Shown here piece after piece: positions 53,181 to 60,183 of a DNA stretch of 64,000 nucleotides. The notes beneath the pieces are model-generated. The model was not told the origin of the DNA. It worked only from the letters and a program-made list of their open reading frames with translations, and ran no database searches. The translations under genes were made by a program, and so were the position numbers. The first letter of the stretch is position 1, and each line of letters starts with the position of its first letter. This stretch comes from Azoarcus indigens (lineage in GTDB: Bacteria; Pseudomonadota; Gammaproteobacteria; Burkholderiales; Rhodocyclaceae), in contig NZ_SNVV01000003.1 in the NCBI RefSeq assembly GCF_004361735.1, forward strand, positions 248,001 through 312,000, in the 5' to 3' direction.

Positions 53181-53845
53181 CCGCCGCGCTCCTGCTGCCA
53201 GGCGGCGTAGGCCGCCGGTTCGTGGGCCACCACCCGCAGCACCATGAAGGCATGGCTGACGCCGCAATATTCGGCGCACTGGCCGCGGTACTCGCCCGCC
53301 TCGTCCGCCTGCAGGCGAATCAGGTTGCTGCGCCCCGGCACCATGTCGATCTTGCCCGCCAGGCGGGGAATCCAGAACGAGTGGATGACGTCCGCGCTGC
53401 GCACCACCACGTCCACCGGCTGGCCGGCCGGCAGGTGCAGCTCGTCCGCCAGCACCACGCCGGTGTCCGGGTAGTGCACCTCCCACCACCACTGGTGGCC
53501 GATGACCTCGATGCGCAGCGGCGCCTCGCCGCTGGCCGGCGGCAGAGGCAGCATGCGGTGGCCGGCGGGAATGCCGAAAGCGAGCAAGGCGATGATGGCG
53601 AAGCCCGGCAACAGCAGCCCGCCGCCCACCAGCCAGAGCAAGGTGATGCGTTTCGCTTCCACAGGCCCGACCATGGCCGAGGGCCGGCGCAGCGCATGCA
53701 GCCACAGCGCCACTACGCCGATCAGCACGATCGTTCCCACCGTCAGCATGCCCCACCACAACTGCGCCGCCTCCCGCGCCGCCGGGCCCGCAGGTTGCAG
53801 GGTGGAGACCGGTCCGGCGCAGCCGCCCAGGACACAGGCCAACAC
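53177..53845 (-). CDS. Cytochrome c oxidase subunit II; 5' end unclear
   Basis: At least 222 residues. Two membrane helices (about 27-50 and 67-90 of this start) precede a cupredoxin domain with the aromatic block GHQWWWEVHYP and the CuA site GQCAEYCGVSHAFM. There is no cytochrome c domain. A lipoprotein-type signal, RRLLGLLALACVLACVLGGC, runs in frame, but its basic beginning lies upstream of the only nearby start codon (GTG, 53845). ATGs at 53892 and 53886 are one base out of frame. Either a one-base error or indel has separated the start, or an unusual start is used. The rest of the gene is intact. First gene of the five-gene oxidase operon. Confidence 0.85.
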   Translation of the reverse strand: MLACVLGGCAGPVSTLQPAGPAAREAAQLWWGMLTVGTIVLIGVVALWLHALRRPSAMVGPVEAKRITLLWLVGGGLLLPGFAIIALLAFGIPAGHRMLPLPPASGEAPLRIEVIGHQWWWEVHYPDTGVVLADELHLPAGQPVDVVVRSADVIHSFWIPRLAGKIDMVPGRSNLIRLQADEAGEYRGQCAEYCGVSHAFMVLRVVAHEPAAYAAWQQERGG

Positions 53846-53880
53846 GCAGGCCAGGGCCAGCAGGCCGAGAAGGCGGCGGC

Positions 53881-53896
53881 AGGCATCGCCATTGCC
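53881..53896 (+). promoter_or_regulatory. Candidate sigma-54 promoter of the DUF2231 gene
   Basis: AGGCATC-GCCA-TTGCC: perfect TTGC, three -24 mismatches, exact spacing. It would start near 53907, about 75 bases before the ATG at 53981. It lies within the coxB signal region, so a chance match is possible. Confidence 0.38.
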
Positions 53897-53980
53897 CCGC
53901 GTCGCCGCCGGCCGCCCCGGCTCCCCGCTGCCGGCCGCGCACCGGACGGCTCCCCCCAGCCCAGACTCCAGGAGACCCGC

Positions 53981-54553
53981 ATGCCCCACCGCCCCCATCT
54001 GCCCGACCTGCCGCTGGCGCCGCCGCTGCCGGACGAAGTGCCGGAGCCGATCCGCAGCCGCGCCGCCATCGGCGGCCATCCGCTGCATCCCATGCTGATC
54101 CACTTCCCGGTGGCGGCGCTGATCGGCCTGGTGGCGGTGGATGCCGGCTGGTGGCTCACCGGCGACCCCTTCTGGGCGCGTGCCGGCCTGTGGCTGGCCG
54201 GGGTGGGCGCCGGCGGCGGCTGGGTGGCGAGCGCCATGGGGCTGGTGGACCTGCTCACCGTGCCGCGCATCCGCGAGAAGATCACCGCCTGGTGCCATGC
54301 GCTGATCGCGGTGATGATGCTCTCCGCCGCCTCGCTCAACTGGCTGGTGCGCCTGCGCGCGGAAGACGGCGTGGCGCTGGCCGGGCCCTGGCTCTCCCTG
54401 CTCACCGCAGTGCTGATCGCCCTGGCCGGCTACCTCGGTGGCCGGCTGGTCTATGAGCATGCGGTCGGCGTGCATCACAAGAGCCGCCTGGTGGAGCCGC
54501 ATGTGCCGCCGGGCACCGCCGCGGCCGAGGCCGACGGCAGCGGCGGCGCCTGA
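53981..54553 (+). CDS. DUF2231 membrane protein
   Basis: A 190-residue protein with four hydrophobic segments. The DUF2231 mark is IGGHPLHPMLIHFPVAALI (~30-48), whose His residues resemble metal or heme ligands, followed by LTVPRIREKITAWCHALI. Related proteins are linked to respiratory chains. AGGAGA is upstream of the ATG. Divergent from the oxidase operon and convergent with the CopD/HemJ-like gene. Function unknown. Confidence 0.85.
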   Translation: MPHRPHLPDLPLAPPLPDEVPEPIRSRAAIGGHPLHPMLIHFPVAALIGLVAVDAGWWLTGDPFWARAGLWLAGVGAGGGWVASAMGLVDLLTVPRIREKITAWCHALIAVMMLSAASLNWLVRLRAEDGVALAGPWLSLLTAVLIALAGYLGGRLVYEHAVGVHHKSRLVEPHVPPGTAAAEADGSGGA

Positions 54554-54570
54554 GGGCAAGGCGGCGCCGC

Positions 54571-54993
54571 TCATTGGAAGGGCTTGGCCAGCACCAGCCA
54601 CAGCGTGAGGCCGATGAAGACCGCCGCGCCCAGCCCGCAAGCGCTGGCGCGCCGCCGCAAGCCCAGCGGCGGCGGCGGCGCGCGCTCCACCTTCAGGATC
54701 AACGCGCCGCAGCCGGCGTGACAGCACACCATGCCGGCCACCGCGGTGAGCTTGGCCACCAGCCATAGCTGGACCACGTCCTCGCGCACGAAGAGCACCG
54801 TGCCGGAGGCGATGGCGAGCAAGGCGGCCGGCGTCGAGATGCCGATGAAGAGCAGCCGCGCCAGCCGTGCATGCAGCCGGTCTTCGTCGGCGTCCTGCGG
54901 CGCCCAGGCGGCGCGCACCAGCACCGGCAGGTAGAGCAGCAGGCCGCACCAGACGATGAGCGCGGCGAAGTGAAAGACTTTCAGCCAAGGCAT
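54571..54993 (-). CDS. CopD/HemJ-like four-helix membrane protein
   Basis: A 140-residue membrane protein with four hydrophobic helices. The N-terminus MPWLKVFHFAALIVWCGLLL places His8 and Trp15 as in HemJ (MLWVKAFHI-like), and a second His (CCHAGC) lies near 91 in helix three. Relatives are heme-binding protoporphyrinogen oxidases or copper-resistance membrane parts. Here the short length and Cys residues leave both open. It is a single-gene unit with no promoter recognised. A heme-related role would fit the oxidase gene cluster. Confidence 0.7.
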   Translation of the reverse strand: MPWLKVFHFAALIVWCGLLLYLPVLVRAAWAPQDADEDRLHARLARLLFIGISTPAALLAIASGTVLFVREDVVQLWLVAKLTAVAGMVCCHAGCGALILKVERAPPPPLGLRRRASACGLGAAVFIGLTLWLVLAKPFQ

Positions 54994-55086
54994 GGACGCC
55001 CCCGGATTCTGCGGATGATGTGAGGCCGCGGCGGCCCGCGCCGCCGGCGGGGAGGCGCCCCGCCTGCCTGCCGCGCAGTGGCGCCT

Positions 55087-56595
55087 TCACAGGAAGTATT
55101 CCCAGCGCCGGGCCAGCCACTCCAGGAAGCGCTTGCCGACATCGCGGCGCTTCCATTCCTGCGCCAGGATCTCGTGGGAGGCAGCCTCGTCGCGGGCGAA
55201 CAAGGCCTCCATCTCGCGGGCGAAGCCGGCATCCAGCACCAGTACGTCGGCCTCGTAGTTATGGACGAAGCTGCGCCAGTCCAGGTTGGTGGAGCCTACG
55301 CTGGACCACACGCCGTCTATCACCGCCGTCTTGGCGTGCAGCAGCGCGTCGCGGCGCTCGAACACCCGGATGCCGGCTTCCAGCAAGGTGTCGTAATGGG
55401 AGCGGCCGGCGTGGAAAGGCGCCCAGAAATCGCTGAAGCCGGGCAGCGCCAGGCGCACGTCCACCCCGCGCCTGGAAGCCGCGATCAGCGATTCCAGCGT
55501 GCGCTCATCCGGCACGAAGTAGCCGTAGGTGAGCCACACCCGCTTGCTGGCGTGGTCGATGGCGGACAGCAGGGCAACGTAGAGTTCGCTGCGCTGGCTG
55601 GCCGGGTCGGCGGCGACTACCCGCATGGCCATCGCGCCGGCGCGGCCGGGCGCCTTGTCCTGCACCGCCTCACGCGGCGGCGCCGCCGGTTGGCAGCGCT
55701 GGCCCTGCCAGCCCTCGTCGAACAGGTTCTGGAACTGGGAAACCACCGGGCCGCGGACGATGACGTGCGTGTCTCGCCAGCCGGATTTCGGGTCCGGCGT
55801 CTTCACTTTGCGGCCGAAGGAGCCGGAGCTGTAGACCGCGCTGATGTTGATGCCGCCGGTGAAGGCGACCTGGCGGTCGACCACCAGGATCTTGCGGTGA
55901 TCGCGGTTGTTGATGTTGAGCTGGGTATCGCCCGCCAGGCGCAACGGATTCACCGGGTTGAACTCGCACACAGCCACGCCGGCCGCGCGCAGCCGGTCGA
56001 AATAGGCCGCCGGGGTGGCGATGGAGCCTACGCTGTCGTACAGCACCCGCACTTCAACGCCTCTCGCCCGCCGCTCCTCCAGCAACTCGGCCAAGCGCTC
56101 GCCGGCACCGTCGGCTTCGAGGATGTAGGTTTCGAGATCGATGTGATGCTGCGCCTGAGCGATGGCCTGGAACATGGCGTCCTGCGTCTTCGGGCCATCC
56201 ACCAGCAGGTGGGCATCGTTGCCCAGCACCAGCGGCGAGCTGACCACCCCCTCCACCTGGGCGAGGTGGTGCGCCAGCAGGCTCTGCTCGCTGGCATCCC
56301 GCCCGAGGCGGCGCAGCGCGGCCTCGGCGCGGCGGGCGCTGAGCGGCCCGCGTTCGTCCTCCACCCGCAGCTCGGCGAGGCGCGGCGTGCCGGCCGCCTC
56401 CGGCAGCGTGGCGGCCGGGCCGGACACGCAGGCACCGAGCAAGGCGCACAGCAGGAGCAGCAGCCCCCACTGCGGCCGGCGCCTGCCCGCGGGGGCTGGC
56501 GGCTCGGGATGCGGGCTCGCCGGCTCAAGCCCAGAGCCCGTCGGCTCAGGGCGCGAGCCCGCAGGCTCAGGGCGCAGGCTTGATGAGGATGTCAT
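55087..56595 (-). CDS. Phospholipase D-family protein, ClsC-like cardiolipin synthase
   Basis: A 502-residue protein. The N-terminal 40 residues carry Arg-Pro-Glu-Pro repeats (RPEPAGSRPEPTGS...), then a hydrophobic segment ending LLGAC (~55) that may be a lipoprotein or signal anchor. Two HKD motifs are intact: HRKILVVDRQVAFTGG (~235) and HAKTAVIDGVWSSVGSTN (~420). The first block, DLETYILEADGAG (~150), is typical of bacterial PLD lipid synthases. It probably makes cardiolipin or related lipids at the envelope. The start overlaps the BON gene (56567) by 29 bases, so it is the last gene in that operon. Confidence 0.9.
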   Translation of the reverse strand: MTSSSSLRPEPAGSRPEPTGSGLEPASPHPEPPAPAGRRRPQWGLLLLLCALLGACVSGPAATLPEAAGTPRLAELRVEDERGPLSARRAEAALRRLGRDASEQSLLAHHLAQVEGVVSSPLVLGNDAHLLVDGPKTQDAMFQAIAQAQHHIDLETYILEADGAGERLAELLEERRARGVEVRVLYDSVGSIATPAAYFDRLRAAGVAVCEFNPVNPLRLAGDTQLNINNRDHRKILVVDRQVAFTGGINISAVYSSGSFGRKVKTPDPKSGWRDTHVIVRGPVVSQFQNLFDEGWQGQRCQPAAPPREAVQDKAPGRAGAMAMRVVAADPASQRSELYVALLSAIDHASKRVWLTYGYFVPDERTLESLIAASRRGVDVRLALPGFSDFWAPFHAGRSHYDTLLEAGIRVFERRDALLHAKTAVIDGVWSSVGSTNLDWRSFVHNYEADVLVLDAGFAREMEALFARDEAASHEILAQEWKRRDVGKRFLEWLARRWEYFL

Positions 56596-56890
56596 TCTTG
56601 ACCGACTGCACCCCCGGGACGCCGCGCGCCAGTTCGACCGCCTGGCGCGCTTCTGCCGCGGTCGCGACGAAGCCGCTCAGTTGCACCACGCCGCGATAGG
56701 TCTCCACCTTCACCTCACGGGCTTTCACTACCGGGTCGTCCACCAGCCTGGCCTTCACCCGGGCGGTGATGGTTGCGTCATCGACGTACTCGCCGGTGGA
56801 CTGCCGGGTTGCGGTGGGTGCGCAGGCCGCGAGCAGCGGCAGCGCCAGTGCCGCGGCTGCGGCGCCCAACATGGATCGTCTGTTCATCAT
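56567..56890 (-). CDS. BON-domain lipoprotein
   Basis: A 107-residue protein. The signal peptide MMNRRSMLGAAAAALALPLL ends in LAAC, so Cys23 is the probable lipid site. One BON domain (DDATITARVKARLVDD to VQSVKNDIL) follows, probably membrane- or phospholipid-binding as in OsmY. GGAGG lies upstream of the two ATGs (56890/56887). Very like the BON gene at 39891 in its first strand and the EY(I/V)DD motif, so these are paralogues. Its stop lies inside the next gene. Confidence 0.9.
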   Translation of the reverse strand: MMNRRSMLGAAAAALALPLLAACAPTATRQSTGEYVDDATITARVKARLVDDPVVKAREVKVETYRGVVQLSGFVATAAEARQAVELARGVPGVQSVKNDILIKPAP

Positions 56891-57066
56891 CGCCGGGTTC
56901 CTCCGGTGGTTGGAAAGCCTGGATTCGGAATCGCGCGCCACCTGCGGAGCGGCGGCGGCGTCCTCGCGGCCAGCGCGGGTGCGCGGGCCGGTGCCTGCCG
57001 GGTCGCGGTGCTCTCGCCGGCTCCAGCGCGCGGTGGCGCGGCTGGCGCTGCGCGCCGCGGAACGGC

Positions 57067-57564
57067 TCACGACGCCGGCATCGCCGGGCGGAGGGCATTG
57101 ATCACCTCCTCCACGCCGGCAACTTCGCGGGCAATGGCATCCGCCCGGGTGATCTGGTCCGCCGGTACCAGCCCGTCCAGGGTGACCTGGCCACGGGCGA
57201 CGGTGACGGTGATGGCACTGGCCTGCACCCGGCTGTCCGCGCCCAGGGCGGCGTTCACCCGCGCCCTCAGCACATCGTCGTTCACCGGCTCCGGCGTGGG
57301 GCGGGAGGTTTCACTGACCGAGGTGGGGCCTTCCTCCGTCTGGATCTTGTCGCCGCAGCCGGCGAGCGCCAGGCTGAAGACGGCGAACAGGGTGACGAAC
57401 AGGCGAGCCGGGCGTGGCCGCCGTGCCGTCCCACCACGGGCGGGCAGGTCGCCGCGCACGACGGCAAGCAGGGGCGGCAACGCGCCGGCACCGTGAAAAC
57501 CGGCAAGGCTGGCGGCGGCGGCTGCGCCCAGGGAAATCGGGGGGCTCATGCTGTTCATGCTCAT
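57067..57564 (-). CDS. BON-domain lipoprotein with long N-terminal extension
   Basis: A 165-residue protein. A hydrophobic segment ends in LAGC (Cys70), then a Thr/Pro-rich linker and a BON domain (~92-160, NDDVLRARVNAALGADSRV). The 50 residues before the lipobox are unusual, so the true start may be internal, for example the GTG of VRGDLPARGG, but the GGGAGG next to the ATGs at 57564 and 57558 supports the long form. Gaps of 12 bases from DUF1328 and about 176 to the next BON gene suggest one operon. Function is presumed envelope maintenance. Confidence 0.75.
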   Translation of the reverse strand: MSMNSMSPPISLGAAAAASLAGFHGAGALPPLLAVVRGDLPARGGTARRPRPARLFVTLFAVFSLALAGCGDKIQTEEGPTSVSETSRPTPEPVNDDVLRARVNAALGADSRVQASAITVTVARGQVTLDGLVPADQITRADAIAREVAGVEEVINALRPAMPAS

Positions 57565-57576
57565 CGGCCTCCCTGG

Positions 57577-57738
57577 CTAGCGTTGCAGGACACCCAGCAC
57601 CAGGGACACCACGAAGACCACCAGGAAGATGTAGAACAGGATCTTCGCGATGCCGGCGGCGCCGGCGGCGATGCCACCGAAGCCAAACAGGGCGGCGATG
57701 ATGGCGATGACAAGGAAAACCGCGGCGTAATAGAGCAT
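57577..57738 (-). CDS. DUF1328 small membrane protein, second copy
   Basis: A 53-residue protein, [20 protein letters not shown] followed by [20 protein letters not shown], with the typical two helices and Gly/Ala turn of DUF1328. GAGGAGG lies upstream of the ATG. It is the first gene of an operon with two BON lipoproteins and the PLD-family enzyme. A near-consensus -24/-12 promoter stands 47 bases upstream. Paralogue of the gene at 39580. Confidence 0.88.
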   Translation of the reverse strand: MLYYAAVFLVIAIIAALFGFGGIAAGAAGIAKILFYIFLVVFVVSLVLGVLQR

Positions 57739-57784
57739 GGCTGACCTCCTCGGTCCGGAAGCGGCTGTTTACGACCCTCGCGGC

Positions 57785-57800
57785 AGCAAACAGCGTGCCT
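57785..57800 (-). promoter_or_regulatory. Candidate sigma-54 promoter of the DUF1328-BON-PLD operon
   Basis: Minus strand AGGCACG-CTGT-TTGCT differs from TGGCACG-N4-TTGCT only at the first base. Transcript start near 57774, about 36 bases before the ATG at 57738. One of the best matches in the window. Confidence 0.68.
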
Positions 57801-58163
57801 TCCCCGGCGGCTCGCGGCCGGGAGCGGGGAGAATGGCGGCTCCGCTTGCGCCCGCTTTCCGGCCCTCGCCTATGACCCACCGCCTGTCGCCCGCCCCCGC
57901 CGGCGACGGCCGTTTCCCGTCCTCCCGCCGGCCTTCAGGGTGATTTTTCCCGCGACTTCTGCCCCTCCGTGCAGGGAAAGCCGCTGATAGCCGGGGCACT
58001 TCTCCGGTTTTGCGCCGTGCCCGCCGGTTCAGCCCCCTGCTTTCACGCCTTTTCCGCCAGCCACGGCGCACGCTCGGCCTTTTCCGGCGGAAATCCCTGA
58101 AAAAACGCCATCTGACCGGTAACTATTACAGGCTGCCGGGCTTGGTCGCACCCCCGCGGCGCC

Positions 58164-58179
58164 GGGCATGAAAGCTGCG
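58164..58179 (+). promoter_or_regulatory. Candidate sigma-54 promoter of DUF3309
   Basis: GGGCATG-AAAG-CTGCG: two mismatches in the -24 and one in the -12, exact spacing. Transcript start near 58191, about 36 bases before the ATG at 58227. Confidence 0.45.
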
Positions 58180-58226
58180 CCTTTGCCGGCACCGCGGCCC
58201 CGCCGCCATAAAAAGGAGGACATGCC

Positions 58227-58385
58227 ATGACCGTATCGACCATCCTGCTGGTCATTCTCATCCTGCTCCTGGTTGGCGCCCTGCCCACCTGGCCCCACAG
58301 CGCCGGTTGGGGCTACCGGCCCAGCGGCCTCATCGGCCTGGTCCTGGTCGTCGTCCTCATCCTGCTGCTGATGGGCGCGATATAG
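58227..58385 (+). CDS. DUF3309 small membrane protein
   Basis: A 52-residue protein with two hydrophobic helices (STILLVILILLLVGALP and GLVLVVVLILLLMGAI) around a Trp-Pro-His loop (TWPHSAGWGYRPSG), as in DUF3309. The function of this widespread family is unknown. AGGAGG lies eight bases upstream. Single gene followed by a strong terminator hairpin. Confidence 0.88.
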   Translation: MTVSTILLVILILLLVGALPTWPHSAGWGYRPSGLIGLVLVVVLILLLMGAI

Positions 58386-58423
58386 CGACGGGCGCGGCGG
58401 CCTGCGCTGCGCCGCGCCTTCAG

Positions 58424-58462
58424 GGAAACGCCCCCTGCGGCGGCGCCGCAGGGGGCGTTTCC
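58424..58462. terminator. Bidirectional terminator between DUF3309 and the CBS gene
   Basis: An 18-bp perfect stem, GGAAACGCCCCCTGCGGC paired with its complement 58445-58462, with a GGC loop. It sits between convergent genes. The stem ends in GTTTCC with TTG after it on the plus strand, and the symmetry would also serve the minus-strand gene. The T tail is short. Confidence 0.75.
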
Positions 58463-58492
58463 TTGTTCAGGCCGGCCGCCGCCAGCCACGGC

Positions 58493-58981
58493 TCAGGACA
58501 TCTGCGTGCTGGAACCCGGCCCGCCGCTGTTGCGGCCGGCGGGGGGAGAGGCAGAACTGCCCGGACTGTGCGAGGGCTGCGAGATGCCGCATACCGCCTG
58601 CCCCGCCGGCCGCTCGCCCTGGCGGTTGGCAAGATCCGCCAGGGAGATGATGCCCACCATCTTCTTGTCGTGATCCAGCACCACCAGCCTGTGCAACTGG
58701 ATGTCGCCCATGTTGCGGGCAACGCCGTCCAGTTCGTCGTCGTCGAAGCAGTACTTCACCTGTTCGCTCATCACCTTCCGCACCTCGGTTTCGCCAGCCA
58801 TGCCGGCGGCCACGCCGCGGATGGCGATGTCGCGGTCGGTGACCATGCCGACCAGGCGGCCGTTCTCGCCTACCGGCAGGGAGCCGACGTCGCAGTCCGC
58901 CATCATCCGCGCGGCCTCGTGTATGGATTGACTCGGATTGACCAGCTTCACGTCCCTGGTCATCGCTTCTCGTACCAGCAT
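58493..58981 (-). CDS. CBS-domain protein
   Basis: A 162-residue soluble protein with two CBS motifs (about 8-60 and 70-120) forming one Bateman module: MTRDVKLVNPSQSIHEAA, VGMVTDRDIAIRGVA, and VRKVMSEQVKYCFDDDEL with MVGIISLADLA. Such modules bind adenine nucleotides and regulate partners. The C-terminal 40 residues are Ser/Pro/Gly-rich. The ATG has AAGGAGG-like sequence upstream. It has a promoter of sigma-54 type back to back with the peptide-ligase operon. The partner is unknown. Confidence 0.9.
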   Translation of the reverse strand: MLVREAMTRDVKLVNPSQSIHEAARMMADCDVGSLPVGENGRLVGMVTDRDIAIRGVAAGMAGETEVRKVMSEQVKYCFDDDELDGVARNMGDIQLHRLVVLDHDKKMVGIISLADLANRQGERPAGQAVCGISQPSHSPGSSASPPAGRNSGGPGSSTQMS

Positions 58982-59071
58982 GATGCACCTCCTTGATATG
59001 ACTGAGGAAAATCAGCATCAGACCGAACAGCTGAGGACGCGCCCCAGCGGGTCTATGCTGCATCTGGGGGC

Positions 59072-59087
59072 TGCAAGCCCCGTACCC
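59072..59087 (-). promoter_or_regulatory. Candidate sigma-54 promoter of the CBS gene
   Basis: Minus strand GGGTACG-GGGC-TTGCA: perfect TTGCA, two mismatches in the -24, exact spacing. Transcript start near 59061, about 80 bases before the ATG. Confidence 0.55.
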
Positions 59088-59130
59088 GCGGGCTTCGCCC
59101 GGCCGGCGCCGCCCCGGCCGCCCCGACGCG

Positions 59131-59146
59131 AGGCACGCCATTTGCG
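59131..59146 (+). promoter_or_regulatory. Candidate sigma-54 promoter of the peptide-ligase operon
   Basis: AGGCACG-CCAT-TTGCG: a near-perfect match, with only the first base off in the -24 and perfect TTGC. Transcript start near 59158, about 21 bases before the ATG at 59179. Confidence 0.68.
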
Positions 59147-59178
59147 ACATCCCCAGCCACGATGATCCGGAGGTCGAT

Positions 59179-59430
59179 ATGCACATTCCGATGGAGACAG
59201 TTCTCCCCCTGCCCGCCACGCCCCCTGCAGGGGTGCCAGCGCTGTTCGCGGCAGGATGGCCAGGCGGCCAGATGCGGGCCCACCGGCCTGAGCCGGTGCC
59301 CAACCCCGCGCCCGACCCGGTGCCGGAACATGTGCCCAACCGCGACCCGCTGCGCGATCCCGAGCCGGAGCCCGTACCGCCGATGGAAGAACCCCTGAAC
59401 GTGGAGGTTCCGCCGCCCACGCGCCATTGA
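59179..59430 (+). CDS. Small Pro-rich protein, possible precursor or accessory of the ligase operon
   Basis: An 83-residue protein beginning MHIPMETVLPLPATPPAG, with a hydrophobic patch (ALFAAGWPGGQ) and then a Pro/Glu/Asp-rich tail (PEPVPNPAPDPVPEHVPNRD and later EPEPVPP), ending NVEVPPPTRH. About a quarter of residues are Pro. GGAGG lies before the ATG. It is the first gene, 15 bases before the protease gene. I recognise no family. As its operon encodes a protease and two peptide-type ligases, it might be the substrate of one of them, but a structural role is equally open. Confidence 0.7.
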   Translation: MHIPMETVLPLPATPPAGVPALFAAGWPGGQMRAHRPEPVPNPAPDPVPEHVPNRDPLRDPEPEPVPPMEEPLNVEVPPPTRH

Positions 59431-59445
59431 AAGGGGGAGCCCGCC

Positions 59446-60183
59446 ATGCTGCCCAGTTCCCTGCATCTGCCGCTGAACATGATGCCCCAGCCCACCGAGA
59501 CCACCTGCGGCCCCACCTGCCTGCAGTCCATCTACCGCTACTGGGGGGAGGACGCGCCGCTGGAGGAAGTGATAGGCCGCACCCGCACGCTGACCCACGG
59601 CGGCACCTTCGCCGTCTTCCTCGCCTGCGACGCGCTCGCCCGGGGCTACTCGGCCACCATCTACACCTACAACGTCACCGTGTTCGACCCCACCTGGTTC
59701 CGCCAGCGCATGGACATCGCCGAACGCCTGCGCATGCAGCGCGAGTTCAAGACCGACCCGCGCCTGCTGCACGCCACCGAGGGCTACCTGGAATTCCTGC
59801 GCCTGGGCGGCAAGCTGCGCTTCAGCGACCTCTCGCCGCCGCTGGTGCGCGGCCTGCTGCGGCGCGGCTGGCCCATCATCACCGGCCTCAGCTCCACCTT
59901 CCTCTACCGCACCGCGCGCGAGTACGGCCCCACCGACATCCCCGATGACGTGCGTGGCAAGCCCGCCGGCCACTTCGTCGTCATCGCCGGCTACGACAGG
60001 CCGGCGCGCAAGCTGCTGGTGGCCGACCCCTACGGCCCCCACCCCTACGGCGGCACCCGCGATTACTGGATACGCATGGACCGCGTGTTCAACGCCGTGC
60101 TGCTGGGCATCGTCACCCACGACGCCAACCTGCTGGTGATCGCACCGCGCCGGCAGCACGACCACACCGGAGACCAGCCATGA
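59446..60183 (+). CDS. C39-like cysteine peptidase domain protein
   Basis: A 245-residue soluble protein. The papain-like triad is visible: QPTETTCGPTC with Gln15 and Cys21, GHFVVIAGYD with His176, and VADPYG with Asp194, as in C39 double-glycine peptidases. No transporter domains, so it is a stand-alone protease or a transglutaminase-like peptidase. There is no signal peptide; it should act in the cytoplasm. It is coupled to the RimK-like ligase (four-base overlap). It may release a modified peptide or hydrolyse an isopeptide bond. Confidence 0.88.
   Translation: MLPSSLHLPLNMMPQPTETTCGPTCLQSIYRYWGEDAPLEEVIGRTRTLTHGGTFAVFLACDALARGYSATIYTYNVTVFDPTWFRQRMDIAERLRMQREFKTDPRLLHATEGYLEFLRLGGKLRFSDLSPPLVRGLLRRGWPIITGLSSTFLYRTAREYGPTDIPDDVRGKPAGHFVVIAGYDRPARKLLVADPYGPHPYGGTRDYWIRMDRVFNAVLLGIVTHDANLLVIAPRRQHDHTGDQP

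Larger units (their letters stand above)
57739..58226. other. Divergent regulatory region between the DUF1328-BON operon and DUF3309
   Basis: A 488-bp gap. It holds a minus-strand -24/-12 element (57785-57800) and a plus-strand one (58164-58179). Between them is a mixed region with T-rich patches (about 57950, 58080 and 58100), including GGAAAATGCCG-like and TTTTCC repeats. No gene supported. Confidence 0.55.
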
